Assembly: GCF_030704535.1 (NCBI RefSeq)
Contig: NC_081818.1
Location: 18,729,001 to 18,793,000, forward strand
Origin: Vitis vinifera
Taxonomy: Eukaryota; Streptophyta; Magnoliopsida; Vitales; Vitaceae
DNA: 64,000 nucleotides
Direction of reading: 5' to 3'
Both the position numbers and the translations under genes were made by a program. Within the stretch, counting starts at the first letter, position 1, and each line of letters opens with the position of its first letter. Below the pieces are notes generated by a model. The model saw only the letters and a list, made by a program, of their open reading frames with translations. It was not told the DNA's origin and ran no database searches. Positions 24,550-35,830 of the stretch are shown here, in pieces.

Positions 24550-26320
24550 TAGCAGAACACCAAAAGTTAAGGCAAACCACAACTGAAAGTTTTAGCATAA
24601 TTATAGAACTGTAAATAGAATTATGCAACATAAACCTTGTCTATCCCATCTATAGGAAATTTTTATTCTTGATTATTCGGTATCCATATGACTTGACTCC
24701 TGGAATTCCATAAAAGAAAATAAGTCCTTACACTATACATACAGATGTAAGGAGTAGCCGTGAAATGAGTGAAAAAAAAACAAAAGAAAAAAAGAAAGCA
24801 AATGGTGAAATACTGAATAATCTAATTTTAATTCCATTAAAAATTTAAATGTAGGTGAGATTTTTTTATGGGTTAGGCTCACAGTGGGATGGATTTGGCA
24901 TAAGATGGACCAGTCTGTAGACGTCTTCAAAGAATCCAAGAGATATTGTCCATTACAGATTCAATATCAGTAGTATGCAGATATTAAATAGGTGTTATTC
25001 ATGATGATAACACAAAATAGAATTCACCATATCTTACTTAAAATTTTCAGTTTCACCTCTCATATAGCAGAATTAGCTTGGCCAAATAGTAGGCAGAATA
25101 GAAATCAGTTTCTTCAACCTAGCCAATAGTTTCTCATATTTCATGGCTCTCTTAGAACTACGCACCTGTAAAGAGGTCATGGAGTAACCTCTTTAGCTCA
25201 ACGAAAATTTCATATACCAATGTATTTTTTATAGTCAGTGGTAAATTAATCTAAAAGCACCTAACAGAAAGGGGGTCACAACCCAAATATATCGGAAGTA
25301 TGCAATGGGTGCCCAAAGTAAAAATGGTAAACCAAAAAACCAATTATGATGTATCTATATAGTTTTTAGAGGGCTTCGGTCTTGGGCATGCCTACATTTA
25401 CAAACAAAAATCAAAATAGGAATAGTTATATTATAAAGTCTGAGTCATGATGAGAATGTCTTATGATCACATCCCTTTCTCCAGCAGCCACAATTCTGAA
25501 TTGTAACATTGCTCATGTCTTTATGGTTGTCAACCATCTTGTTTTCCAATTGTCGCCTGCAATTAAGAAAAAATAATAATAATAATAACGTAATTTTTAT
25601 TTGTATCGTTGAAAGTAGCAAAAAACAAAAGCACTAATGAAATTCACAACACAACAAAAAAATGAAGTCAATAGTATGATGGTAGTTCTTTCACATGATA
25701 CTAACAACTTTAACATAAAGATCCAAACCATCCAAGAAATGAGAACTTACAACTGGCATGTGCAAGTAAGATCGCATTAATGAGGAGAACCTTGGTATTT
25801 TCTTGTTCTTCTTTTCTCAGTGCTTTCCCAGCTTACGAACCACCTCCAGATTTTGTACCATTAAATTTCCACTGATAAAGCCTACATACTCAAATATTCA
25901 AACAATATGCCTCTATATTTTTTAGCAGATATAATTCTGGTATAAAGTTTTTAGTAATAAACTATCAAAATCACTTGACAAGGTACTTATCACAGAAAAA
26001 AAAAATTAATAAATAAAATACTTCACAGGGTATTCATTCTAGTGTGTGTCTTCTCTTATCAAAACTCGCAAGGACACTAATTTATTAGCTTAGTTCATAT
26101 GTATTTAATTGTGATTTCAGGAAAAAGTCTACTTTTATGCCTGAGTATTTTTTATTGGAAAGGTAATTCCCTCAAATATAAATTTTGTAGAGAAACAAAC
26201 AACAAAGAAAAAAATAGAGGCCGCCACCTTCTGATTATGCACTGTCGGCACCACCAGCCCCACTCTCATGCAAGTACGGTTCCATCATTGACCTTGCCTG
26301 TCCAAGGTGGCCTCTATTAA
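24550..26320. other. Exon-like scraps and intergenic DNA
   Basis: On the minus strand there are three exon-like pieces: a GCACTGAGAAAAGAAGAACA stretch before a GTAAGT donor at 25750, RQLENKMVDNHKDMSN after an acceptor at 25558, and RSSKRAMKYEKLLARLKKL after an acceptor at 25166. All look like coiled coil and may be 5' exons of the neighbouring decayed gene, but the phases do not join cleanly. The remainder shows no feature. Confidence 0.3.
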
Positions 26321-26326
26321 TCAAAT

Positions 26327-29300
26327 TCAACATGCCTTCAAGACCTTATCTCTAGCATTGTTTGCCGCATTAGTAACCAAAGTAACGACCAGCCTCAGTC
26401 GATATAGATGCATCTTGTCCTGCACAACACACACCAAAATCATAGGCTAGTTTGGTAAAAATTCAAATAAACCAATTTCTAAAGTCTTGGTTGCACTTAC
26501 CTCCGCAAGTGAATGTGCTAGTGTCGCCCCGTTCCAATGTTCCATGTACTTGATTGCGAACATGCCACAATCATATCTACACCACCAATTGCATTACACC
26601 AATCATATGCATACATCAAGCATAAAAGACAAATACATCAGTACCGCATATTTAATGATACGTAAAATAATAACGGTTAAAGTAATCTACCCATTTAGTT
26701 GTTGTACAATTTGGGGTTGCACATGTTGGAATTTGGAGACCTCCAATCGCCTAAGCATGCCATGAGCATGGAATGCTTTATCAATTACATCCGACAAGCG
26801 TTTCAATACGGCACTTATCCCGTTACCCCTTCTTAAAGGCAATGAAGATAAGATTTCGACCCTTGAAGCTAGAATATTGACCACATGCACGTGCCAATGG
26901 TTGTTGTCGCAGACGAGAAAAAATAGTTACACACATATTGATGACATTGCCATTAATAGGTTAGTAGGGCATTATAATATGATAATTAAATGAAACAAAG
27001 ACTTTGACCATGATGCCATTGTACTAGGTTTGACGTACCATATCACAACTTGAGAAATCATGGCCCATAAATTCAGCATGAAGGAACATCCAACACCGCT
27101 ATTTGATTTCATGTTTTTTGGCCTTTGGTGTAAGGTTGGCTAGCACCACCTGTCCATTTGTTCTTACAACTCACCACATAGTCTCGAATTTAAAATAATA
27201 GAGAAATGCATTAAAGAATTATGATTAAGGCCTCACGGAGAATGATGGGTCGAAATAGTGTGCGCGCGGTGGTATAGCTTGTTCTGCACTCATCATTCGG
27301 CAGACCAGTCCGATAATCTGAAAATGTACACATGTAAATGACCATAAAACATAATAATGTGCATTTTATATAATGACCAAGGTAGAATAGAAATCTTTGA
27401 GACATACCGCACTATTTACCCAATGGCCTCCATTGAGTAAAGAAGGCTCATCCCGTGTTATATATGTGTCATGCATATCGCACAAGATCTCGCTACAATG
27501 TCAAAAATGTGTTAAGTCAATAGCCATAAACATTAACAATAATGTCAACTTTAACAATAAATGGTGAGTTCATGTGAAGTACATTGGCTCACCGTTTTCT
27601 GACAACGCATAATTTGCAACCAACCTTTCTTGTTGGCTGATTTTAGGAAATAGTTTAACACATTAAGAGACGAAAGGGGATTTGCAAATGGCCGCTGTCT
27701 TGACAAGCCTTTTCGCTATGTGTTTAAATCTCCGCCTAGGGGTAGGAGAAGGCTTTTTGCTGCCACAGCCTTCTTGAACACCAATTTGCACCCCTATAAG
27801 TGATTGCAATTCAGCACTCTTTTGTGAAGGTGGGAATATGTCATGGTCAATACATGGGCCATCATCTACTGCTGCATCGGTGACTCTTTGCTGGCTAGAA
27901 TGAGTGCTTGCGGCACCGGATCCTTTTCTCATCATTTCATCACTACAATGATGCACACCGATGCTTCCCTCGTCTTTCTTTCTTTCTACATTCACAGCTT
28001 CTTGTGGTGGGGTGAGTGCACAACCACTTTGTCCTCCACTGGACCTTGCACGTAGTGTGGCAATGTCTTGTACCACAGATGAAGCGAGGCTCATAAGATG
28101 TTCGAAATTCCGACTCAGCCGTACTTCAATGGTTTAGTGTTAGGGAGAAGGAATATCAATTAGTAAGGTCAACTAGAATGAGGATGGTGCTTAAGTTTGT
28201 TTGTGAAGTAATAAAGTCGTAGTGCCATAGTGTACCTCATCAGAGTGTGAGCAACCCGCCTCGTATGAATGTCCATCATTATGTGTAGAAGGTTTGCTTC
28301 CCTATATGACCTACCCATACATCAAACAAACATTGATGATTACTTTGAAACATAAATTAATGATAACACCAAACTACGTTTATGGAGTTGCTTAATTTTA
28401 GCATACCTGGACATGGCCATAATTACCATAGGTGTGTATTTCGGCAACCAAGCGCCTCTCGACTTGCTCATCTGCCCATGCAGTCGAAAGTGGACTGTGG
28501 ACTTCAACTTGGAAAGTCGTCATATAGAACTTGCTGATATAAAAAAACTGTGAAGTGGGAATCAAATATAAGTTGGTTAAAGAAGCTATTACAATATCAA
28601 CAAAAGAAGAAATTATTTTGGTAGATGCATATGACATTAATGTGGAGAGGTTGAGAAATGAATACCTGAAGAAACAAGACACAACCTCTAATGTATGTCA
28701 GGTGACTTGTACGATAGTCCCTTATCCCATCCTCGACATATTGGAGAACAAACTCGGCCCAATTTTTGCGCACCCCCACTTCACTATCCCAAACCATGTC
28801 CCACAAGTCATGCATACCTTCTTGTTTTGAGTTGGGGGCAAGGATAGTGGCACAAGCGAAAATGAGAAAGGATTTCATGAATTCTTCGCCAACTGGTAGA
28901 TCACGCAAATTAGCTTCCAATATTTTGATGTCGTATGTGCGGTTGGGTGTGCCACGCCTATTGTAGATGAGAATGTCAACGCCATTGTTCGGGATGCCCA
29001 GCACCTCTCTAACATTTTTGGGCATGACTGGGACAACAACTTTTGTTTCCATGCATAAGCGGTGGTAGCCAATGTCGTAATTGGCGACTATCCACGTTAT
29101 TAGCTCATAATGCAATTCTTTACAACCAAGCTGCAGCAAGCCACCGAATCCCATATCACTGATGGCATTTTTCTTATCCATTGGGAGGGTATCCATGATT
29201 GATAGGAATTTCTTTCCCGAGCAATGGGATTTTGGTAACTTAACCTACAACATGAAAGAAGGAAAATATATTACAAATATGTCGCAATTCGAGAGTTAAG

Positions 29301-29406
29301 CCTCAAGGGCAATAGTTTTAAAAGTACGTTAAAGGGTTGTCGAATATTTTACCGCTTCAGATCTTAATGGAACATTGCTTCTCCGCTTCCTTTGTCTGCT
29401 ATCCAT
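26327..29406 (-). pseudogene. Ulp1/C48-type cysteine protease gene of a Mutator-like element, broken
   Basis: A minus-strand gene of about eleven exons. It starts at 29406 (MDSRQRKRRSNV; exon to 29353). Exon 29244-28666 holds a long N-terminal domain (LPMDKKNAISDMGFGGLLQL ... EVLGIPNNGVD). Further exons are 28533-28407, about 28308-28237, about 28136-27593, 27492-27408, 27317-27237, about 27154-27039, about 26929-26691, 26576-26501 and the last to 26327. The C-terminal half is a C48 (SUMO-protease-like) peptidase: LNGGHWVN, the histidine motif NNHWHVHVVNI and the cysteine motif YDCGMFAIKYMEHW. These proteases cleave SUMO-like modifiers, and plant Mutator-like elements often carry such a gene. 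In-frame stops (TAA after KSPFVS near 27665; TAG after KKHEIK in the 27.1-kb exon) and a lost acceptor near 26930 make it non-functional, although the catalytic His and Cys motifs survive. Confidence 0.85.
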
Positions 29407-30092
29407 GTGTTTAATAAATGAAGTGCTTCTTTTCCTTGAGTATTTTCAGTAACGGCGTAGACTAGTAGTTGGGGAAAATTATGCACCAAGAGATTGTGAA
29501 TGAAACATCACCGTGACAATAGCAATATAAGGGGTAGATGTTGCATCTACACAATGAAATGAGCAGTTTTATATATGTATTCCTCATTAACAGCATAACA
29601 ATCTTAAAAAGCCACATGTATAGTGTTGCAGTTGTATCAATTGATCATAATTGATCTCAAATAGAATAAAAATGAGTTCAGAGGTCAAAGAGAATTCATA
29701 AAGTGTACATAAAACAATTGTCCCTATGTTTGTGAATGATGGATTTTGATTTACAACCTGTATAAGCTTGTTTAGTACAATAATAAAATTTGTTCAAGTA
29801 TTGTACAACACAGTTCTTAATAAATGAGAGCTTGATATTTACAATATACCTTAAATTGGAATAAAAAAGTACACTACTATATGGTTTTCAACAAGATTAG
29901 CCTACTAAGAGATGAAGCAAAAGGAATTATGATAACAATCTTGATGTAATATTACCCATTACAACACACCAATGATAAGTGTTACATATGTGTTCTTGGT
30001 TGGTAACAACCTTTAGAAGAGTGTTCAAAACATGTAATGGATATACAAAAAACACATAGTTTCAGTCATGGAAGAATGTGACAGCATTGCAC
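29407..30092. other. Spacer between the two MULE genes
   Basis: AT-rich with no coding region seen. It should contain the 3' end of the transposase gene and the promoter of the protease gene, but no TATA box stands out. Confidence 0.4.
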
Positions 30093-32155
30093 TTAAGACA
30101 AAGGGTTCTTGCACGTTTTCCTGTTGTGCCCGGAAGTATGACATCTTGAGCAAGAGACAGTCCGTTTATCTTGAAATTGGGACTCAATGTGATTCTTTCT
30201 TGGTCTGCCGGGAGGCCACTTGGTATGGGGAGGGTTAAGAGAGAGGAAAACTTCACCGGTAATAGATCAAACCAAACCATCATTAGCGACCATTGGCATG
30301 TCATGGGTCTCTATACCGGAGAAGAAACCTGATTAAATCAGCTCTTGCATTGGGAATTTGTGCCAATCTTGAACAAAATCAACAACATTATGACCAATGG
30401 AAAGAATAACGGCTGCCGCATGTTCACAAGGAATGCCAACATTTCCCAACCCCTACATGTGCAAGTACGCTTCATAATGTCCACATTCAAGAAGGTGGTT
30501 CCGATAGAAACCCCAAATATTCCGTTTATGAAAAGAGTGACCGGATACACCTCACCCTTGGCAATTTTCTGCTGCACTTTTTCTTCAATTTTTAGTCCTA
30601 TGTATCCCTTCCAATTGTTTGATTCCTCTTTATGTTTGACAAGCATAGAACCTAACTTAGCCATATGCTCCATTAGAAATGTACAAATGGAGTGATGTCT
30701 TTCATTCCTTAGCCAAGCATTAAACGACTCGGCAAGGTTTGTGGTCATTTTATCCCATCTTTCGTTTTGGGAATTTGGACATAGCCCAATGTTCGGGTTC
30801 ATTTTCTTCAACCCATTTGGCCAAAGCGTCATTGTATTTCCGTAGTTCAAACATGGAAACATTGTAATCATGCTCTAACCTTGCATGGCAATACTATCAA
30901 GGAATTGGAGTGCATTTTCTTTACCTTTGTTCCTTCTTGTATTATGTTTGCTCAAGAAAGAGTTGAAATTTTCCTTCAAGTGATGGTAACAGTAGGCGTG
31001 GTTTTCAAGTCCAAACACTTTAGGAACACTACGAAGGAAAGTGGGATGTCTATCCGAGATAATAACGACTTTCTTATCTCCAACAACCTTCTTCAAATTT
31101 TGCAAAAACCAAGACCAATCGTCATAATTTTCTGAGTTCATCACGCCAAAGACTAAGGGGAACATGGTGTCATTAGCATCGTATGCAGTCGCCAAAAATA
31201 ACGCACCCCTATATGGCCCACTCATATGGGTGGAGTCAATAGCTATGATTGGCCAACACCCCATTGCAAACCCTTGGATAGATACCGAATGAGCAATAAA
31301 GAGTTGCTCAAAATGTCCATCACTTGAATGCCCCAACTCAACAATGCTTCCCGGATTTGTTGCAACCATTTTCTCACACATCCAAGGCAACAATTTGTAA
31401 TAATATTTGGGTTCGCCATAAATGCGCTCATTTGCCTTCTCCTTGATATTCCATGCTTGAAGATATGTCAATTGCATCTCATGTTGCCTTTGAAAGTCCT
31501 TACAAATTTGGCGAGGTTGGTAATCGGGAGTGGACTGGAAGACATCATCAATAAGCAATGAAACCCGATTAGATCTCACTAAAGGTTGGCATGCAGCAAC
31601 ATTTTCCAAATTATGATTATGGTGGTTATGAAAAATGTGAACCTGGACAATGTTCGAATCCCCAATTGCACGAGCTGTGACTTTCCAAGGACATTTAGTA
31701 ACTGTGCAAACAATTGTCATGTGTTTCGTACTATTCCTCTTGAAGCGATAATGGAATCTACCAGCAATTGACATCAAAGAAACAGCATCACGGAACTCGG
31801 CAGCATTGGGGAAGGTATGTCCACTACCCATAATGGAATTTTCAAACCACCTTAAGTCACGTTTGAATATATTTGCTTCCGCACATCTATGGGAAAACCC
31901 ATATGACTCAATTGTAAGAGAGTCATCACAGATATTAATTGGCAGATCGCCACCAAATGGAAGTAGGTGTGCAAAATTCGAACCAACAATAGGAGAAGGG
32001 GCACTACAAAGGGAAAAAATATATATATATATATTCATTCATATACATATATTTGAAGAAAAGTTAATAGACATAGTGGATATGATGTTGGGAAGGCTAT
32101 CAGTACCTATTCGGTGCTATACAACCTTTAACAACTTCACTTGATGATGAGACAT
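30093..32155 (-). pseudogene. MudrA-like Mutator transposase, frameshifted
   Basis: Domains in order on the minus strand: a start MSHHQVKLLK at 32155 (soon interrupted by TAG); the MuDR N-terminal domain (GHTFPNAAEFRDAVSLMSI ... CPWKVTARA); the MULE DDE transposase domain, with the first Asp in IAIDSTHMSGPYRG and the second in IISDRHPTFLRSV, then CYHHLKENF; NLAESFNAWLRNERH; a SWIM zinc finger (CTCRGWEM); and a C-terminal zinc knuckle (CSRCHTSGHNRKTC) just before the stop at 30093. The reading frame breaks near 30875 (the conserved EHDYNVSMFELRKYNDALAK continues in another frame), near 30750 and inside the SWIM finger near 30440 (IPCEHAAAVI is in another frame). Stop codons follow QELI and NDGLV. 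The enzyme would have cut at MULE terminal repeats; this copy cannot make it. Confidence 0.9.
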
Positions 32156-34678
32156 AGACGTGACAACTTTTGGTCCGGTTCAGCTTTTAAGCTGAAAGGG
32201 GCTTTGGACTGGCGTCGAACCAAACGAATCATCCAGTTTTCTATAATCAACATGTGGGTCAACCAAAACGCCATTGGGCCTTGGCCGCATTGGGCCTAAA
32301 ATCCTCCTAGTCTTCCACCCACTAAGAGGCCTTGCAGCATTTGGGACCCCTCCCACCATCAGCCCACTCGTCACACGGCTTGGGCAACTTTCCTCTTCCT
32401 TGGTGAAAGGTTATTTATGGAGATCATTAAACTTGTGAGTTTCCGATGTGGGATGTGGAATTTGATTATAAAGAAAAATAAAAATATTTATTTATTTTAT
32501 ATATATAAACATAACTAAATATCAACTTACCCCAAAATAATTCTAATATAGTAATTAAATAAATATTTAACTTTAACCACCAATGACTAAAATTATGTAT
32601 CTAATTACTATTATGATTACACTTGAAGCTAGTAACAAATCCAAATTTGGCAAAGAACTCCTAACCAAGTATTTAAAAATCGGATTGGTTCAACCGGTTG
32701 AATCGTCGATCGAACCCTTATTTGGTTCGGTGCAGCTTTTGAGCTGGAAGGGGCTTTGGACTGGTGTTAAAACCGGACGAATCGTTCAGTTTTCTATGAA
32801 CCAATCAACGTGTGGGTAAACCAAAACGTCATTGAGCCTTGGCTGCATTGGGCCTAAAATCTTCCTAGTCTTCTACCCACTACGAGGCCTTGCAGCATTG
32901 GGGACCCCTCCCATCAATAGCCCACTCGCAAGGCCCATTGGGCCATTTTCCTCTTCCTTAGTGAGAGTTTATTTATGGAGCTCATTAAACTTGTGAGTTT
33001 CATATGTGGGATGTGTGATGTGGGATTTGATTATAAAGAAAAATAAAAATATTTATTTATTATATATATATATATAAACATAACTAAAGATCAACTTACC
33101 CCAAAATAATTCTAATATAGTAATTAAATAAATAATTAACTTTAACCACCAATGACTAAAATTATGTATCTAATTACTATTATGATTACACTTGAAGCTA
33201 GTGACAAATCCAAATTTGGCAAAGAACTCCTAACCAACTATTTTAAAATGGGATCGGTTCAACCGGTTGAATAGTCAACCGAACCCTGATTTTGTCCAGT
33301 TCAGCTTTTGAGTCGGAAGGGGCTTTGGACTGGCGTCGAACCAAACGAATCGTCCAGTTTTCTATGAACGGATCAACGTGTGGGTCAACCAAAACGCCAT
33401 TGGGCCTAAAATCTTTCTAGTCTTCCACCCACTAAGAGGCCTTGTAGCATTGGGGACCCCTCCCACAAACAACCCACTCGTGCAGCCCATTGGGCAGCTT
33501 TCCTATTCCTTAGTGAGAGGTTATTTATGGAGCTCATTAAACTTGTGAGTTTCCGATGTGGGATGTGGGATTTGATTATAAAGATAAATAAAAATATTTC
33601 TTTATTATATATATATAAACATAACTAAATATCAACTTACCCTAAAATAATTCTAATATAGTTTTTAGATAAATATTTAACTTTAACCACCAATCACTAA
33701 AATTATGTATCTAATTACTATTATGATTACACTTGAAGCTAGTGACAAATGCAAATTTGGCAAAGAACTCCTAACCAATTATTTAAAAATCAGATCGGTT
33801 CAACCGGTTGAATCATCGACCGAACTCTGATTTGGTGCGATTCAACTTTTGAGCCCGAAAGGACTTTGGACTGGCGTCGAATTGGACGAATCATCCAGTT
33901 TTCTATGGACTGATCAACATGTGGGTCAACCAAAACGCCATTGGGCCTTGGCCGCATTGGGCCTAAAATCTTCCTAGTCTTCCACCTAGTAGGAGGCCTT
34001 GCAGCATTGGGAACCCCTCCCACCAACAGCCCACTCATCATGCGACCTATTGGGCAGCTTTCCTCTTCCTTAGTGAGAGGTTATTTACGGAGCTCATTAA
34101 ACTTGTGAGTTTCCGATGTGGGATGTGGGATTTGAATATAAAGAAAAATAAAAATATTTATTTATTATATATATATAAAGAGAACTAAAGAACAACTTAC
34201 CCCAAAATAATTCTAATATAGTAATTAAATAAATAATTAACTTTAACCACTGATAACTAAAATTATGTATCTAATTACTATTATGATTACACTTGAAGCT
34301 AGTGACAAATCCAAATTTTGCAAAGAACTCCTAACCAATTATTTAAAAATGGGATCAGTTCAACCGGTTGAACCGTTGACCGAACCCTGATTTGGTCCGA
34401 TTCAGCTTTTGAGCCGGAAAAGGCTTTGGACTGGCTTCGAACCGGACAAATCATCTAGTTTTCTATGAACCGATCAACGTGTGGGTCAACCAAAACGCCA
34501 TTGGGTCTTGGACGCATTGGGCCTAAAATATTCCTAGTCTTCCACCCACTAGGAGGCCTTGCAGCATTGGGGATCCCTCCCACCAACAACCCACTCGTCA
34601 CGCAGCCCATTGGGCAGCTTTCCTCCTCTTTAGTGAGATGTTATTTATGGAGCTCATTAAACTTGTGAGTTTCTCATG

Positions 34679-34680
<2 letters not shown>

Positions 34681-34732
<52 letters not shown>
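34681..34732. repeat. (TA)n microsatellite in array copy 5
   Basis: An uninterrupted TA run. In this copy it replaces the CGATGTGGGAT motif and the AAAGAAAAATAAAAATATT stretch present in the other units, so the expansion came with a deletion. Confidence 0.95.
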
Positions 34733-34736
<4 letters not shown>

Positions 34737-35195
34737 ATAACTAAAGATCAACTTACCCTAAAATAATTCTAATATAGTAATTAAATAAATATTTAACTTT
34801 AACCACCAATGACTAAAATTATGTATCTAATTACTATTATGATTACACTTGAAGCTAGTGACAAATCCAAATTTTGCAAAGAACTCCTAACCAATTATTT
34901 AAAAATCGGATCAGTTCAACCGATTGAACCGTCGACCGAACCCTGATTTGGTCTGGTTCAGCTTTTGAGCTGGAAAAGGCTTTGGACTGGCGTCGAACCG
35001 AGCGAATCGTCCAGTTTTCTATGAACCAAACAACGTGTGGGTCAACCAAAATGCCATTGGGCCTTGGCCGCATTGGGCCTAAAATCTTCTTAGTCTTCCA
35101 CCCATTAGGAGGCTTTGCAGCATTAGGGACCCCTCCCACCAACAGCCCACTCATCGCGCGGCCCATTGGGCAGCTTTCCTCTTCCTTAGTGAGAG

Positions 35196-35240
35196 GTTAT
35201 TTATGGAGCTCATTAAACTTTTGAGTTTCCGATGTGGGAT
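35196..35240 (-). promoter_or_regulatory. USE-plus-TATA arrangement like plant Pol III snRNA promoters (array copy 6)
   Basis: On the minus strand, ATCCCACATCG (35240-35230) matches the plant snRNA upstream sequence element RTCCCACATCG. After 24 bp comes a TATA-like CATAAATAA (35205-35196). Published plant rules give about this spacing to Pol III snRNA genes (U6 type) and about 10 bp more to Pol II ones. The same USE occurs intact at 32444-32454, 33554-33564, 34114-34124 and 35789-35799; copy 2 has a changed motif and copy 5 has lost it. A transcript from about 35170 would meet TTTT near 35084, giving roughly 90 nt. Motifs are seen; activity is inferred. The TCCCACATCGG word is also common in dispersed plant repeats. 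Confidence 0.4.
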
Positions 35241-35268
35241 GTGGGATTTGATTATAAAGAAAAATAAA

Positions 35269-35273
<5 letters not shown>

Positions 35274-35317
<44 letters not shown>
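35274..35317. repeat. (TA)n microsatellite in array copy 6
   Basis: TA run in the AT-rich half of the unit, at the place where other units carry a short 'tatatatata'. Confidence 0.95.
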
Positions 35318-35320
<3 letters not shown>

Positions 35321-35830
35321 AGAACTAAAGATCAACTTACCCCAAAATAATTCTAATATAGTAATTAAATAAATAATTAACTTTAACCACCAATGACTAA
35401 AATTATGTATCTAATTACTATTATGATTACCCTTGAAGCTAGTGACAAATCCAAATTTGGCAAAGAACTCCTAACCAATTATTTAAAAATTGGATCGGTT
35501 CAACCGTCAACCGAACCCTGATTTGGTCCGGTTCAACTTTTGAGCCGGAAGGGGCTTTGGACTGGCGTTGAACCGGACGAATCGTCCGATTTTCTATGAA
35601 CCAATGAACGTGTGAGTCAACCAAAACGCCATTGGGCCTAAAATCTTCCTAGTCTTCCACCCATTAGGAGGCCTTGTAGCATTGGGGACCCCTCCCACCA
35701 ACAACACACTCGTCGCACGGCCCATTAGGCAGCTTTCCTATTCCTTAGTTTGAGGTTATTTACGGAGCTCATTAAACTTGTGAGTTTCCGATGTGGGATG
35801 TGGGATTTGATTATAAAGAAAAATAAATGC

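Larger units (their letters stand above)
26327..32155 (-). mobile_element. Mutator-like (MULE) element carrying transposase and Ulp1-type genes
   Basis: A MudrA-like transposase (30093-32155) and a Ulp1-type protease gene (26327-29406) lie head to tail on the minus strand, the order known for Ulp1-bearing MULEs. The coordinates cover only the coding part. I could not find the terminal inverted repeats or the 9-bp target duplication; the ends are probably within 25.7-26.3 kb and inside or beyond the 550-bp array that starts at 32160. Both genes carry stops or frameshifts, so the copy is dead. It abuts the decayed minus-strand gene to its left. Confidence 0.8.
32160..35830. repeat. Tandem array of seven ~550-bp units
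   Basis: Seven copies start near 32171, 32722, 33294, 33836, 34398, 34949 and 35526 (spacing about 542-577 bp; first and last incomplete). Each unit has a GC-richer half with 'ggttcaaccggttgaa', CCAGTTTTCTATGAACC and many GGGCC/GCCCA words, and an AT-rich half with TCAACTTACCCCAAAATAAT and TGAAGCTAGTGACAAATCC. Units differ by scattered substitutions and by the length of a TA run (expanded in copies 5 and 6). Copy 1 begins within about 10 bp of the transposase start codon. The small open frames in the units (such as the MSGLLVGGVPNAARP frames on the minus strand) recur because the units recur; I do not regard them as genes. Confidence 0.95.

Noticed and set aside
33790..35166. Recurrent minus-strand frames (MSGLLVGGVPNAARP...) in the 550-bp array
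   Set aside because: Present in several units but with different ends and frameshifts; better explained by the repeat itself than by a protein.
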